From assembly GCA_003259005.1 (NCBI GenBank), contig QLII01000001.1, forward strand, positions 5,286,501 through 5,350,500: 64,000 nt of DNA, given 5' to 3'. The notes below the pieces were generated by a model. The model saw only the letters and a program-made list of their open reading frames with translations, did no database searches and was not told the origin of the DNA. The position numbers and the translations under genes were made by a program. Below, in pieces: positions 1 through 9,342 of the stretch. The DNA is from Spirosoma telluris. GTDB taxonomy: Bacteria > Bacteroidota > Bacteroidia > Cytophagales > Spirosomataceae. How positions within the stretch are numbered: position 1 is the stretch's first letter; every line of letters begins with the position of its first letter.

Positions 1-7
1 AATTTAT

Positions 8-1339
8 TTATAGCGTGCCATTTTTCATTTTGTTCAGTGTTGCCTCTAACGAAGCAATCATTGGTGAGCCTCTGCCTTTTTCTCTATTAACGGCTTTCGT
101 TTGCCACTCTAAAGCCTCTTCTTTTCGCCCTAGCCAGTACAAAATGTGTGCATAGGTATCCATCAGGCTTCCATCTTCTCTGTACTCAAGGGTACGCTTT
201 GACCAGCTTAGCGCTTTCTTGAGATAAACCGTATCACGCGTTAGCTCCTGAAAGTCCCAGGCGGCCTGGTTCAGTGCGCTGACAAAACGCTGTGTATTGG
301 GGAAGGCCACCACCGAAACCATCTGACCGGGAACCAAAGGCTTAGTTCCATTGGGCTGTGGGAATTCTCCCCGCATCCGACGCTGGTGATCTAATTCGTC
401 CAGTTTCTGAACTGAATCGACTCGGGCCGTCATAAACTGCTTATCATAATAGTCGGATGCCAGTCGCAGGTATTGAAGTGTGTCCTGAATGCCCCGGAAA
501 TAGCGCATCATAACCCACTGCTGGGCAGCTATGCCATTTTTATAATCGTTCTGATAGGTTCGTAGTCGGAAAATGGCTGTTCGACTGGCTAAGGATACGT
601 TTTTTTCTTTGATTGCCTTCCGAAGTGAGTTGTTGACAATCCGATTATTTAACTCAACAGCTTTATATAAGCTATCCGTTTTCGCATAATTCTGCCTAAA
701 GACCGAATCAGCTTTACTCCCTACTACGGGCCCCTGCTCAAATATAAACCGAAGAAGGCTTCCTGACCGTAAAGAATCGGAGGGTAGACTAAGCACGTAT
801 GCGTCTAATTGGTCGTTTGTCGATAACCCCATTTCCTGTAAGCGATCAATATAGGTTCGCATAAATTGGGATGAGCGATTACCTTGGGCATACGCTTCCG
901 TCAATGATTTTAGCGGACGTTCCTTATTCTTCGTAAGAGCCTCTTCTGCTTTTTCCAGATAAAGCCTGTCAAAACTGGTGCTGCCACAATACCGGACAAG
1001 CGGGTTTTCATCCGCATCCATAAATAGCGACGACGGCATGCACTCAACGTCTACTTTCTCGGCTAGCTCTTTACCAATCCCGGTTGTTCCATCAGTGCGA
1101 AAACTAATAAAATGCAAAGCGAATTTCTCCTGCATCAGGGGGCTATTAAACGCGGTTGAAGCTACTTCGGTACAGGCTCCACAACTTGGCTTATCAAAAT
1201 GCAGGAACAACAGCTTCTTCTCTTTTTTTGCTTTCTTTAAGGCGTCGGCCCAACTGCCTTTCTCAAAAACAATACCTTGCGCCGATAAAAACCCAGGTGT
1301 CAATACAAACAAAAACAGGAATGGATATAGTAATTTCAT
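8..1339 (-). CDS. Secreted thioredoxin-family protein
   Basis: A 443-residue protein with an N-terminal signal peptide (hydrophobic to about residue 20, ending FLSAQ) and then a thioredoxin-like fold. The dithiol motif CGAC lies at residues 53-56 in FDKPSCGACTEV, the usual place for a periplasmic thiol:disulfide oxidoreductase. The remaining ~300 residues are mostly helical and end in a TPR-like segment (LYWLGRKEEALEWQTKAV). Proteins of this shape are common in Bacteroidota, and the substrate is unknown. It is divergently placed from the nicotinamidase gene, with a ~200-bp shared upstream region in which I see no clear site. The fold assignment is good; the exact role is inferred. Confidence 0.8.
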   Translation of the reverse strand: MKLLYPFLFLFVLTPGFLSAQGIVFEKGSWADALKKAKKEKKLLFLHFDKPSCGACTEVASTAFNSPLMQEKFALHFISFRTDGTTGIGKELAEKVDVECMPSSLFMDADENPLVRYCGSTSFDRLYLEKAEEALTKNKERPLKSLTEAYAQGNRSSQFMRTYIDRLQEMGLSTNDQLDAYVLSLPSDSLRSGSLLRFIFEQGPVVGSKADSVFRQNYAKTDSLYKAVELNNRIVNNSLRKAIKEKNVSLASRTAIFRLRTYQNDYKNGIAAQQWVMMRYFRGIQDTLQYLRLASDYYDKQFMTARVDSVQKLDELDHQRRMRGEFPQPNGTKPLVPGQMVSVVAFPNTQRFVSALNQAAWDFQELTRDTVYLKKALSWSKRTLEYREDGSLMDTYAHILYWLGRKEEALEWQTKAVNREKGRGSPMIASLEATLNKMKNGTL

Positions 1340-1542
1340 ATGATGTAAATTATGATGTGACAGTTGAGCTTATACATGAAAACATGGTCTACAAATCAAC
1401 AATCCAAACAACACAATTACAAGTTAGTCATCTTCAGGATACCCCCATATGCGCGACATAAAACGTATCAATTAGTTAATACAGGATCGTTTAAACAGCG
1501 TTTCTTTGTTTACCGATTTCACTGAAACCTCCTCTATCTAGT

Positions 1543-2325
1543 ATGAAAAACGCCTTTCTCATTATCGATGCCCAATACGATTTCTGTCATCCCGAGGGTG
1601 CCCTGTTTGTGCCAGGTGCGGGGAGGATATTGAGCGAATAGCATCGCTTATCCAGCAATACGCTGACCAGATTGACCATATCGTTGTTACACTCGATACG
1701 CATCATGTGTTAGACATTGCCCATCCGTTATTCTGGCATGATGCCTCAGGCAATCACCCAGTGCCATTTACGCAAATCACGGGCGCGGATATTGATGCGG
1801 GTCGATGGATACCACGATTTTCGGTCGAAAAAGCAAAAAAGTACATTCATGATCTGGAAGCTGATGGTCAGTTTGCTCATTTCATCTGGCCCGAACACTG
1901 TCTGATTGGATCACGGGGGCGGCCTTGCATGACACCTTACTTGGGGCGCTAAAAGGATGGTCAGGCCAGCGTGATCTCGACTATATTGCAGTTCAAAAAG
2001 GCCTTTATCCCTGTCCGAACACTTCGGAATCTTTCGAGCACAGGTACCTGACCCAGCCGTTCCCGAAACGCAACTTAATACGGCTCTGATTGCCGATTTG
2101 GCTCGATTTGACACCATTTACCTAATGGGAGAAGCTAAATCCCACTGCGTGGCCAATAGCCTCAAACAACTGCTGGATTTTGCGCCAGAACTTGTTTCAA
2201 AACTGGTGGTCGTGACCGATTGCATGTCTGACGTTACGGGACTAGGCTACCTGGCCGATCCAATTTATGCCAAAGCGCAGGCCCGAAATGTCCGTTTTAT
2301 GGAGTCAGGTGCTATTTTCCTCTAA
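1543..2325 (+). CDS. pncA: Nicotinamidase / cysteine hydrolase, three frameshifts in the read
   Basis: Nicotinamidase converts nicotinamide to nicotinate and ammonia for NAD salvage. When three frame breaks are joined the product is about 261 residues and shows every family landmark. These are the Asp of the triad (FLIIDAQYDF), the metal-site segment DTHH...H, WPEHC (compare WPDHC in E. coli PncA), and the Cys nucleophile segment GEAKSHCV. The breaks fall at a G4 run (1620-1623), a G5 run (1915-1919) and a C3 run (2009-2011). In each case one extra base of the same kind restores the frame, for example PLSEHFGIFRAQVPDP after the last. I treat them as read errors. The Lon-N gene follows after 21 bp and may be co-transcribed. 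Confidence 0.85.
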
Positions 2326-2346
2326 AAACCGTACCTTTTCGGCGTT

Positions 2347-2976
2347 ATGGAAAAGACACTCTCCCTATTCCCCCTGAACCTGGTTGTTTACCCTGGCGAG
2401 GATTTGAATCTGCATATTTTCGAACCTCGTTACCGCCAACTTATTAATGAATGCCTGGAAGAAGAGCGAACGTTTGGCATTCCTGCCTTCATTAATAACA
2501 AACTTCCTGGCTATGGTACAGAAATGCATGTGACAACCCTGCATAAACGCTATCCCGACGGGCGAATGGATATTAAGTCGAAAGGACTGGGTATTTTTCG
2601 GTTGGTTAATTTCGAGAATCCAGTGCCTGGCAAGCTTTATGCGGGTGGCGAGGTGGAATTAGTGGAACCGGGGCCAAATACCAGTGCCCACGTATCAGCC
2701 TTACTTGAACGATTAGAACGCCTGTATAGCCTGCTGCAAATTGAAACTGACTATACCTCAACGGTTGAAAACCTATCCTATAAAGTCGCTCACAAAGTAG
2801 GCTTATCGGTAGAGCAGGAATATGAGTTGCTCACACTCGAAAGCGAAGCCGAACGCCAGCTCTTCCTGATTCAACACCTGAATACCGTACTGCCTGTGGT
2901 ATCGGATATGGAGCGTACCAAACAGCGAATCCGGATGAACGGCCATTTTAAAAATCTAGATCCGCTTAATTTCTAG
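2347..2976 (+). CDS. Lon N-terminal (LON substrate-binding) domain protein
   Basis: A 209-residue stand-alone LON domain. The start matches the N-terminal domain of Lon proteases (SLFPLNLVVYPGEDLNLHIFEPRYRQLI), and a helical bundle follows. There is no AAA+ or Ser-Lys protease part, so it is not a protease. Such single-domain proteins are widespread, and binding of unfolded protein or a regulatory role is assumed from the family. It lies 21 bp after pncA on the same strand and its stop is followed directly by a long inverted repeat. Confidence 0.85.
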   Translation: MEKTLSLFPLNLVVYPGEDLNLHIFEPRYRQLINECLEEERTFGIPAFINNKLPGYGTEMHVTTLHKRYPDGRMDIKSKGLGIFRLVNFENPVPGKLYAGGEVELVEPGPNTSAHVSALLERLERLYSLLQIETDYTSTVENLSYKVAHKVGLSVEQEYELLTLESEAERQLFLIQHLNTVLPVVSDMERTKQRIRMNGHFKNLDPLNF

Positions 2977-2980
2977 GGAG

Positions 2981-3068
2981 TAGGGTAGTAGGTGAAGTGA
3001 GTGGAGTAGGTAAAGTAAGTTGCCATCCACTCACTTCACCTACTCCACTCACTCCACCTACTACCCTA
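2981..3068. repeat. Intergenic inverted repeat, family A copy 1
   Basis: Two 40-nt arms (2981-3020 and 3029-3068) match in 37 of 40 positions around an 8-nt loop. The arms are built from short words such as GTAGGTGAAGTGAGTGGAG. It lies between two convergent genes and covers the stop codon of the permease gene, so it may end transcription in both directions. There is no T-run. The same words recur near 5.3, 6.4 and 8.8 kb. Confidence 0.85.
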
Positions 3069-4216
3069 ATTCTTCTCCTCCACTTTCCCAATTTTCTTGG
3101 CTCGCTTGGGTAGCTGTTCGGCCAGTTCCTGAAGGTTTTTTATAGGTGGCCGGGGTTTTTCGGCTTCGCCAATCAAAAATCCATAGGGCTTCAGTGGTCC
3201 TACTGCATCAAAAATAACTTTTAGGATAGCCGTTAAGGGCAAAGCTAAAACCAGACCGGGAAGGCCCCAAATATTTTCCCACAAAATCAGGACAACAATG
3301 GCAGCTAACGGATTGATACTGACCTTGGAGCCGATAATGTAGGGGGTTATGAAGTTACCTTCCAGGGTTTGCACAAATAAAAATACCCCAATGACACCCA
3401 ATGCCTTAAGTGGATTATCCTGCGTAACAAGTGTATATGCCGCTGGCAATAAAGACCCCATCGAAAGCCCGAAATAGGGGATCAGCACCAAACAGGCCCC
3501 GAAGAATCCAAAGAAAATGGCATAATCTACCCCTAAAATAAGAAGCCCCACGGTCATGAGCGTTCCGATAATGAAAATGACCAGAACCAGCCCAGCCAGG
3601 TAATCTTTTACAACCTCATAAATGCCCTTCATGACGGTGTCAATCGTAGAACGACGTACATCGCGAAATGCTTTATAAAAGAAGGACCGGAAGAAATCTC
3701 GATAGAGCAAAAAGAAGAAAGCAAATAGTAAGACTAGAAACAGATTGGCAATGATGCTGGTGGTTGCCAATAGAGTCGATGTCAGGATAGTACCACCTTC
3801 TGCCAGGGCCTGGTTAAGGTATTTTTTCACTTCAGTAGCCTGACGCTGGCGATTTATATTCAAATGCTCATCAGCAAATGTTCGTATACTGTCGATATAA
3901 TCGCTGCCCTTCTGACCAAATTTTGGAAGCACTTCAGCGAAACTGCTAATCTGTACCGAAATCCCATAGAACAATCCACTTAGTATCGCCAGGGATAAAA
4001 CCAGGCAAAGCACAATGGCCAGTACCCTTGGCACCTTCCAGTTTTCGAGTCGTTGTACCAGCGGAAATAACAAAACGGCAAATAAAATGGCAAAGACTAA
4101 GGGAATAAGTACCCCTCCAATACATGTAGGCCGTAAACAATAATAACTAATGAAAGCAGTACGCAGGCAAGTTTGGCATAAGAAGGTAATTGAACCTCCG
4201 AAGAGTGATTATTCAT
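3066..4216 (-). CDS. AI-2E/PerM-family membrane transporter, one frameshift
   Basis: A polytopic inner-membrane protein of the AI-2E exporter/PerM superfamily, about 383 residues after joining one break. Several hydrophobic segments are visible, and the conserved central block (LIPYFGLSMGSLLPA) and the late segment NPLAAIVVLILWENIWGLPGLVLALPLTA are typical. The longest open frame starts only at 4073. A start at 4216 (MNNHSSEVQLPSYAKL...) runs in another frame up to a C4 run at 4112-4115 on the plus strand. Adding one C joins HVLEG to VLIPLVFAILFAVLLFPL, giving the expected first membrane helices. The transported substrate is not known from sequence. It ends with a Lys/Arg-rich cytoplasmic tail. 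Confidence 0.85.
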
Positions 4217-4387
4217 AGTAGCGGATAATAACCGATGATGGCTTTGTCTTTGTCTGTCGCATTCGGTTGGTTTCCCTACCTAGCCAACCATCTGCCAACG
4301 GCTTTAGTTTGAGCAAATAGGATTCTTTAATTCGATTAATAAACTCGTTTTCAAGCTGAATCAACCTAAAATATTTGTGACGAAGCT

Positions 4388-4404
4388 GTTAAGTTTTTGT
4401 TAAG
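4388..4404 (+). promoter_or_regulatory. Possible response-regulator binding site (direct repeat)
   Basis: GTTAAG occurs twice in the same direction with 5 bp of T between them, an 11-bp period. It lies about 105 bp before the PhoB-like regulator gene. OmpR/PhoB-type regulators bind direct repeats with this period, so autoregulation is plausible. This is an inference from spacing alone. Confidence 0.35.
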
Positions 4405-4509
4405 GATGCGTTTAGTATTGGTAACGTTGCGGATAAGCCACGTAACTTCGGGCTGCCGATGTTAGGCAATCTACTAAACGTAGGTTAAACTCACCAATTT
4501 CCATTTCGT

Positions 4510-5222
4510 ATGAGTGCTGCCAAAGCTGCTCAACCCCTGCATCGTGTTTTAGTCGTAGATGACGACGCCGACATTGTTGAAATGCTCGAATATAACCTCA
4601 ACAAAGAGGGGTATGAGGTTCGTACCGCAACCGATGGACGGAAAGCCATCGAGATTGCCAGGACCTATTTGCCTGAACTGGTTCTACTCGACATCATGAT
4701 GCCCCACCTGGATGGCATTGAAACCGGTCGGCAATTGCGCGATATTGCCGAATTACGCCAGACGTATATTTTGTATCTGACTGCTCGCTCGGAAGAATAC
4801 TCCGAAGTGGCGGCTTTCGACGTTGGTGCCGACGATTATATTACGAAACCGATTAAGCCTCGGGCGCTAATGAGCCGGATTAATGCGCTGTTCCGGCGCG
4901 AAGCGCAAAAAGCGGATCCAGGCGAGCAAATTACCATTGCCGACTTGCTGATCAATCGCAAAAACTATTCGGTTAGTCAGAACGATAAGTCAATCATTTT
5001 GCCCAAGAAAGAGTTTGAGTTACTGTTTTTTCTGGCGCAGCATCCCAATAAAGTCTGTAGTCGGGAAGAATTGCTTCAGAAAATCTGGGGGCCGACATCT
5101 ACGTACTCGAACGCACAGTAGACGTTCACATCCGCAAACTCCGCGAAAAAATCGGCGACGCCCACATCCGAACACTTAAGGGTGTAGGCTATATGTTTAC
5201 AGATCAGCCAGAAGTTGGTTGA
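4510..5222 (+). CDS. PhoB/OmpR-type response regulator, one frameshift
   Basis: A two-domain regulator, about 237 residues after repair. The receiver domain has the acidic pocket VVDDDAD and the phosphoacceptor D61 in LVLLDIMMPH, with K in TKPIKP. The C-terminal winged helix includes LPKKEFELLFFLAQHPNKVCSREELL and ends LERTVDVHIRKLREKIG ... LKGVGYMF. The frame breaks at a G5 run (5087-5091). One more G gives KIWGADIYVLERTVDVH, the classical family sequence, so the early stop is not believed. It pairs with the PhoR-like kinase that follows after ~120 bp. Phosphate control is suggested only by similarity of the pair. Confidence 0.9.
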
Positions 5223-5227
5223 CTTGG

Positions 5228-5335
5228 TGAACTAGGTGGAGTAAGTGCAGTGAGTTAATTTTGTCATGTTACAAGGTTTACAAGATAGCTGGCTGCCGGC
5301 CTTACTACACGTACTGCACCACTCCACTAATTGAC
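5228..5335. repeat. Intergenic imperfect inverted repeat, family A-like
   Basis: The spacer between regulator and kinase has a left part with AGGTGGAGTAAGTGCAGTGAG and a right part with CTGCACCACTCCACTAATTG, which pair imperfectly around a ~50-nt centre. The words are the same kind as in the perfect copies at 3.0 and 8.8 kb. It could reduce read-through from the regulator into the kinase gene. Confidence 0.5.
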
Positions 5336-5340
5336 TCTAA

Positions 5341-6375
5341 ATGTCTCTAAGTCCCCGCATTATTGCGCTTTTGCTGGCTTGCCTGATATCGGCTCTGACG
5401 GTCGCCTTCCTGACATTTGTGGATGGCGTTACCAGCAGTATGCTGTTTGTGGTAGGCCTTTCATCATTTGCCATTTCGTTTTTTCTGGTGCTATATGCCA
5501 TTGAGCTTCTGGTGTTTCGGGAGGTCAATAAGATGTACAAAACCATTCATCAGCTTAAGATTCGCGACTTCAGTATTTCCCGAAAGTCGATTATCAAGAA
5601 TAACAATCCGTTCAAAAAATTAAACGACGAAATCTTTGTGTATGTCGCCCGTAAACAACGGGAGATTGACGAATTGAAGCGGCTGGAACAGTTCCGTCGG
5701 GAGTTTCTGGCGGATGTTTCACACGAGTTAAAAACACCCATTTTCGCAGCTCAGGGCTTTATTCATACACTTATTGATGGAGCAGTTGACGACGAGAAGG
5801 TTCGGGATAAATTCCTGTCGAAAGCGGCCAAAAGCCTTGACGGTCTCGATGCGCTGGTGAAAGATTTAGTTGCCCTTTCGCAGTTGGAAACGGGCGAGGT
5901 AAAAATGAGTTTTGGCCGTGTCGATCTGACTCACGTTATACAGGAGGTATTTGATCAGTTAGAGTCGATTGCCCAGGCAAAAAAAGCATCACTCTCGATT
6001 CGAACAACCCAGCCAGGCCCTGTGTGGGTTAAAGCCGATTCGCAACGCATTATGCAGGTAATGACGAATCTGATCGAAAATGCCGTGAAATATGGTAATG
6101 AAAACGGCCGGGTTGTCGTGAATCTTGAGGAAGACAAAAAGCATATTCTTGTCTCGATCCGGGACAATGGTCCAGGTATCCCGCCCGAACACCTAAGCCG
6201 AATTTTTGAGCGCTTCTACCGGGTTGAGAAAAGTCGTTCCAAAGACCGGGGTGGTACAGGACTGGGGCTTGCGATTGTGAAACACATTCTAAACGCTCAT
6301 AAGACTAAAATTACCGTCATGAGCAAAGTAGAAAAAGGCACAACCTTCCGGTTCAAACTGGAGCGAATGGATTGA
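5341..6375 (+). CDS. PhoR-like sensor histidine kinase
   Basis: A 344-residue membrane kinase. Two hydrophobic segments lie at about residues 7-28 and 32-58 with almost no periplasmic loop, so the signal is probably sensed in or near the membrane or through partner proteins. A linker follows, then the H-box FLADVSHELKTP with the phosphorylated H128. The ATPase domain has an N-box (NLIENAVKYG), G1 (DNGPGIP) and G2 (GGTGLGLAIVKHI). It is the evident partner of the regulator just upstream. Length and layout match Bacteroidota PhoR-like kinases. What it senses cannot be told from the sequence. Confidence 0.9.
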   Translation: MSLSPRIIALLLACLISALTVAFLTFVDGVTSSMLFVVGLSSFAISFFLVLYAIELLVFREVNKMYKTIHQLKIRDFSISRKSIIKNNNPFKKLNDEIFVYVARKQREIDELKRLEQFRREFLADVSHELKTPIFAAQGFIHTLIDGAVDDEKVRDKFLSKAAKSLDGLDALVKDLVALSQLETGEVKMSFGRVDLTHVIQEVFDQLESIAQAKKASLSIRTTQPGPVWVKADSQRIMQVMTNLIENAVKYGNENGRVVVNLEEDKKHILVSIRDNGPGIPPEHLSRIFERFYRVEKSRSKDRGGTGLGLAIVKHILNAHKTKITVMSKVEKGTTFRFKLERMD

Positions 6376-6477
6376 TTTAGTGTAGTAGGTGAAGTGGGTG
6401 TAGTGAGTTTATACCAAGTACACTTACTTCACCTACTACACTCACTTGACCTACTTTGACTATTACACTAAATCAAT
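6371..6477. repeat. Convergent-gene inverted repeat, family A copy
   Basis: Outer 14-bp perfect arms (6371-6384 and 6464-6477) enclose further pairing of GTAGTAGGTGAAGTGGGTG-type words. The element spans the stop codons of the kinase on one strand and the protease on the other. It is a likely bidirectional terminator and carries the same words as the copies at 3.0 and 8.8 kb. Confidence 0.75.
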
Positions 6478-7730
6478 CGTTTCAAAAAGAAGTGGGCGAC
6501 CACAATTTGGCCGTTTCGGCGGGCAAGCACCGATATTTCTTTACCCTCTCCTTTCTGGAGTATTTTGTAAATATCACTAATCGACAAATCTTTCGCTGAG
6601 CTATTATTGACAAATAGTACTTCATCCCCTTCTTCCAGACCGGCCAAAGCAGCTGGTGACCCAGAAAGCACTTTATCGACATAGTAGTTACGATAGCTAT
6701 CGCCCTTGGCCCTTAACTCCATACCACTCATATCGTGCTCAAAACTTTCGCGCATAAGCCGTTTAATAGGCTTCATAACGATATACTGATCAGGATAATT
6801 GAAGGTAACATTAAACCGGCGTAATAATTCACAGCCTACATTTCCCTGCCTTTCGGGCATATTAACCAGTTTCATACCAAAGCCCAGACTATCTGGAAAT
6901 GAAGCTAGAATATTATCCATCTCATAGCGTCCGAACCGAATTTTCTGAATCCGGCCCAGGCTTCCGTTGATAACCCCGTTTAATCCCCGGCCTAATTGGG
7001 CTCGGATGTTTTTTTCGGGAATCGGCATCGAAGCGGTGCTCCGCGAGCGGTCGAGTAGCAGAGCATGACCGGCTCCGGTATCTAGAACAACCCGCAGAGG
7101 AAGCGATTTTTGTCCGTCATAAACAGATAAGGCGTCCGTATACGCTTTTGTATCCTGAATAGTAATGGGGTACCGGTCACCTTTGTGTTTGCGGTATTTA
7201 TATTTGTCAGGGCGCATAATCACAAGCTCCCGTCGTTGAAAATCAACGTTTACAACAAAATTGGCAAAGATCTCATAGCCAAAAATACCATGCACCGGAG
7301 TTCCCACATACTCCGATAGTTTGAGCATGTCTTCATCCAGAATAACTATGTTATGATGTGCTGCTCTTAAACCGCCTATGCTCAGGCTGTTATTAATTGC
7401 AATAGAAGCGGTTAAACTACCCCCTTCGCCTGCACCGCTAATTTTGACTTTTCGAGTCAGTGTAAGTGGTTTCTTCAGAAAAACGCTGGGGTCGGTGATG
7501 ATTGTATTACTAACCCCTGTATCCAGAATGAAATACAGGGTATCCGATTCGTTTACCCGTACCGGAACAATGATCAGGTTAGAATGAAGCTGAAAGGGAA
7601 TACGAGTCCAGGTACGATTCCCGGCAATAAAAAAGCCGTATCTATCCTTATCTGGCATGCGTTGAGGATCATCTCCTCGTGCAGCCAGACAGGACAGTAA
7701 TAGTCCAAAGGCCAGTATCAGCGTTTTCAT
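6468..7730 (-). CDS. Exported retropepsin-like aspartyl protease with PDZ domain
   Basis: A 420-residue protein with a signal peptide (to about residue 18). Two pepsin-type half domains follow, each with a DTG active-site motif: D70-T-G in YFILDTGVSN and D217-T-G in RVVLDTGAGH. The C-terminus is a PDZ domain (about 335-415; SGSPAALAGLEEGDEVLFVNN). Two DTG halves in one chain mean it can form the catalytic pair by itself. Aspartyl protease plus PDZ is a recurrent Bacteroidota layout, and the substrates are unknown. It is convergent with the PhoR-like kinase and divergent from tpiA. The 237-bp upstream region is AT-rich without a convincing site. Confidence 0.85.
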   Translation of the reverse strand: MKTLILAFGLLLSCLAARGDDPQRMPDKDRYGFFIAGNRTWTRIPFQLHSNLIIVPVRVNESDTLYFILDTGVSNTIITDPSVFLKKPLTLTRKVKISGAGEGGSLTASIAINNSLSIGGLRAAHHNIVILDEDMLKLSEYVGTPVHGIFGYEIFANFVVNVDFQRRELVIMRPDKYKYRKHKGDRYPITIQDTKAYTDALSVYDGQKSLPLRVVLDTGAGHALLLDRSRSTASMPIPEKNIRAQLGRGLNGVINGSLGRIQKIRFGRYEMDNILASFPDSLGFGMKLVNMPERQGNVGCELLRRFNVTFNYPDQYIVMKPIKRLMRESFEHDMSGMELRAKGDSYRNYYVDKVLSGSPAALAGLEEGDEVLFVNNSSAKDLSISDIYKILQKGEGKEISVLARRNGQIVVAHFFLKRLI

Positions 7731-7967
7731 GTAGCTTTATTTATTACATTAAAATTACGCATTTTTTTATCCAAATAACACAATAAATTATTGATTGGTT
7801 TACGGTAATTATAGATGGTAAAACAAGCATATGGGAGGTATGGCAAAATTTAGCCTACTCATACACAACTCGTTCGATGTAAAACGCCTAATTTCGCCGG
7901 GATTACGAAACGAATGACCCGTTTGTTTGATTCATAAAACTGATTTTGAACACCTTACAAATTTATT

Positions 7968-8732
7968 ATGCGGAAGAAAATTGTTGCTGGCAACTGGAAA
8001 ATGAATAAAACCGCCGACGAAGCACAGGCTTTATTGTCGGAAGTAATCAATATGGTTAAAGATGAAGTCACGGGAGATGTGAAGGTCGTACTATGCACAC
8101 CCTCGATCTATCTGGCTTCAGCACAACAGCAGGTAACCCCAGGCGGTAAGGTTTCGATTGGTGCACAAAACTGCCATGAGAAAGCATCGGGTGCTTACAC
8201 TGGCGAAATTTCGGCACCTATGCTGCAATCCATTGGCATTGAATACGTTATTCTGGGCCACAGCGAACGTCGTCAATATTTCGGCGAAACCAATGCCCAA
8301 TTAGCCGAAAAAGTAAATATCACGCTCCAAAATGGCCTAATACCTATCTTCTGCTGTGGTGAGTCGCGGGATCTGCGCGAAAACGGCGATTATATTGGCT
8401 TTGTAAAGGATCAAATCACCGAAAGCCTGTTTCACCTCTCAGCCGAATCATTTGGCAACGTAGTGATTGCCTATGAGCCCATCTGGGCCATCGGTACAGG
8501 TCTGACAGCCTCTTCGGCGCAGGCGCAGGATATGCACTTTGAGTTGCGTCAGCACATTGCAGGGCAGTACGGCGACACAGTCGCTCAGGATACGACAATC
8601 TTATATGGCGGCAGTGCCAACGCGCAGAATGCTGCCGAGCTATTTGCCCGACCTGATGTAGATGGCGGCCTGATTGGGGGCGCTTCGCTCAAAGCAGCTG
8701 ATTTTTTAACAGTCGTGAAGGCGGCACAGTAA
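7968..8732 (+). CDS. tpiA: Triosephosphate isomerase
   Basis: Interconverts dihydroxyacetone phosphate and glyceraldehyde 3-phosphate in glycolysis and gluconeogenesis. The 254-residue protein has the normal length and all catalytic residues: K13 in GNWKMNK, H98 in GHSERR, and E170 in the signature AYEPIWAIGTG. The phosphate-binding end (ILYGGSANAQNA ... DVDGGLIGGASL) is also present. It stands alone between a divergent protease gene and a family A inverted repeat that probably ends its transcript. Confidence 0.98.
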   Translation: MRKKIVAGNWKMNKTADEAQALLSEVINMVKDEVTGDVKVVLCTPSIYLASAQQQVTPGGKVSIGAQNCHEKASGAYTGEISAPMLQSIGIEYVILGHSERRQYFGETNAQLAEKVNITLQNGLIPIFCCGESRDLRENGDYIGFVKDQITESLFHLSAESFGNVVIAYEPIWAIGTGLTASSAQAQDMHFELRQHIAGQYGDTVAQDTTILYGGSANAQNAAELFARPDVDGGLIGGASLKAADFLTVVKAAQ

Positions 8733-8738
8733 CTAAAT

Positions 8739-8815
8739 AAGTGAAGTAGGTGGAGTGAGTGAAGTAAGTACACTAGCTGCTTCCATTTACTTCACTCACT
8801 CCACCTACTTCACTT
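8739..8815. repeat. Perfect inverted repeat, family A copy
   Basis: Two perfect 29-nt arms (8739-8767 and 8787-8815) around a 19-nt loop lie between tpiA and the cupin gene. The arms read AAGTGAAGTAGGTGGAGTGA and onward. This is the cleanest member of the family seen near 3.0, 5.3 and 6.4 kb. There is no T-run, so the terminator role is inferred from position only. Confidence 0.85.
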
Positions 8816-8829
8816 AGTCAACATTAATC

Positions 8830-9342
8830 ATGACTGCTGCCGATTACGTCCGGGTACTTAATATGCACCCTCACCCTGAGGGAGGCTATTTCGCAGAAAC
8901 CTATCGTTCTTCCGAATCCATTTCGCAGGCTACGCTACCCAATCGTTTTACGGGAGATCGACCGTTTAGTACAGCTATATACTTCCTGCTCGAAAGCCAC
9001 CATATTTCCACTCTCCATCGGATTCAATCCGACGAAGTATGGCATTTTTATGCAGGTGGGCCGCTGGAGATTTTTGTTATCTCGCCAACTGGCGAGCTAA
9101 CGGTGATTCGATTGGGAAATCGTCTGCATCAGGGCGAAGTATTTCAGGCCGTTGTTCCAGCAGGATGCTGGTTCGGCTCAAAGCCTCTTCTGAATGCGTC
9201 TACTGAAGACGCAACTTTTTCTTTAGTTGGCTGCACAGTGGCACCCGGCTTCGATTTCAACGATTTTGAAATAGCGAACCGGGCTGCCCTGTTGCAAGAA
9301 TTTCCACAGCACCGTGCCGTAATTGACCTGCTGACTACCTGA
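8830..9342 (+). CDS. Cupin-fold protein of the DUF985 family
   Basis: A 170-residue single-domain cupin. It starts with the family hallmark LNMHPHPEGGYFAETYRS, continues with STAIYFLLE and LHRIQSDEVWHFYAGGPLEI (first cupin motif with His), and has AVVPAGCWFGSKP and FSLVGCTVAPGFDFNDFEIA near the end. The length is normal for the family. The enzymatic role is not established for DUF985, so none is assigned. Its stop overlaps by 8 bp the end of the convergent GIN-like gene. Confidence 0.85.
   Translation: MTAADYVRVLNMHPHPEGGYFAETYRSSESISQATLPNRFTGDRPFSTAIYFLLESHHISTLHRIQSDEVWHFYAGGPLEIFVISPTGELTVIRLGNRLHQGEVFQAVVPAGCWFGSKPLLNASTEDATFSLVGCTVAPGFDFNDFEIANRAALLQEFPQHRAVIDLLTT

Noticed and set aside
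1156..1461. 101-codon plus-strand frame at the left edge
   Set aside because: Mostly antisense to the thioredoxin-like gene and no recognisable protein.
2981..3068. CRISPR-like array
   Set aside because: The repeated words are inside one hairpin, with no regular unit and spacer spacing and no cas gene.
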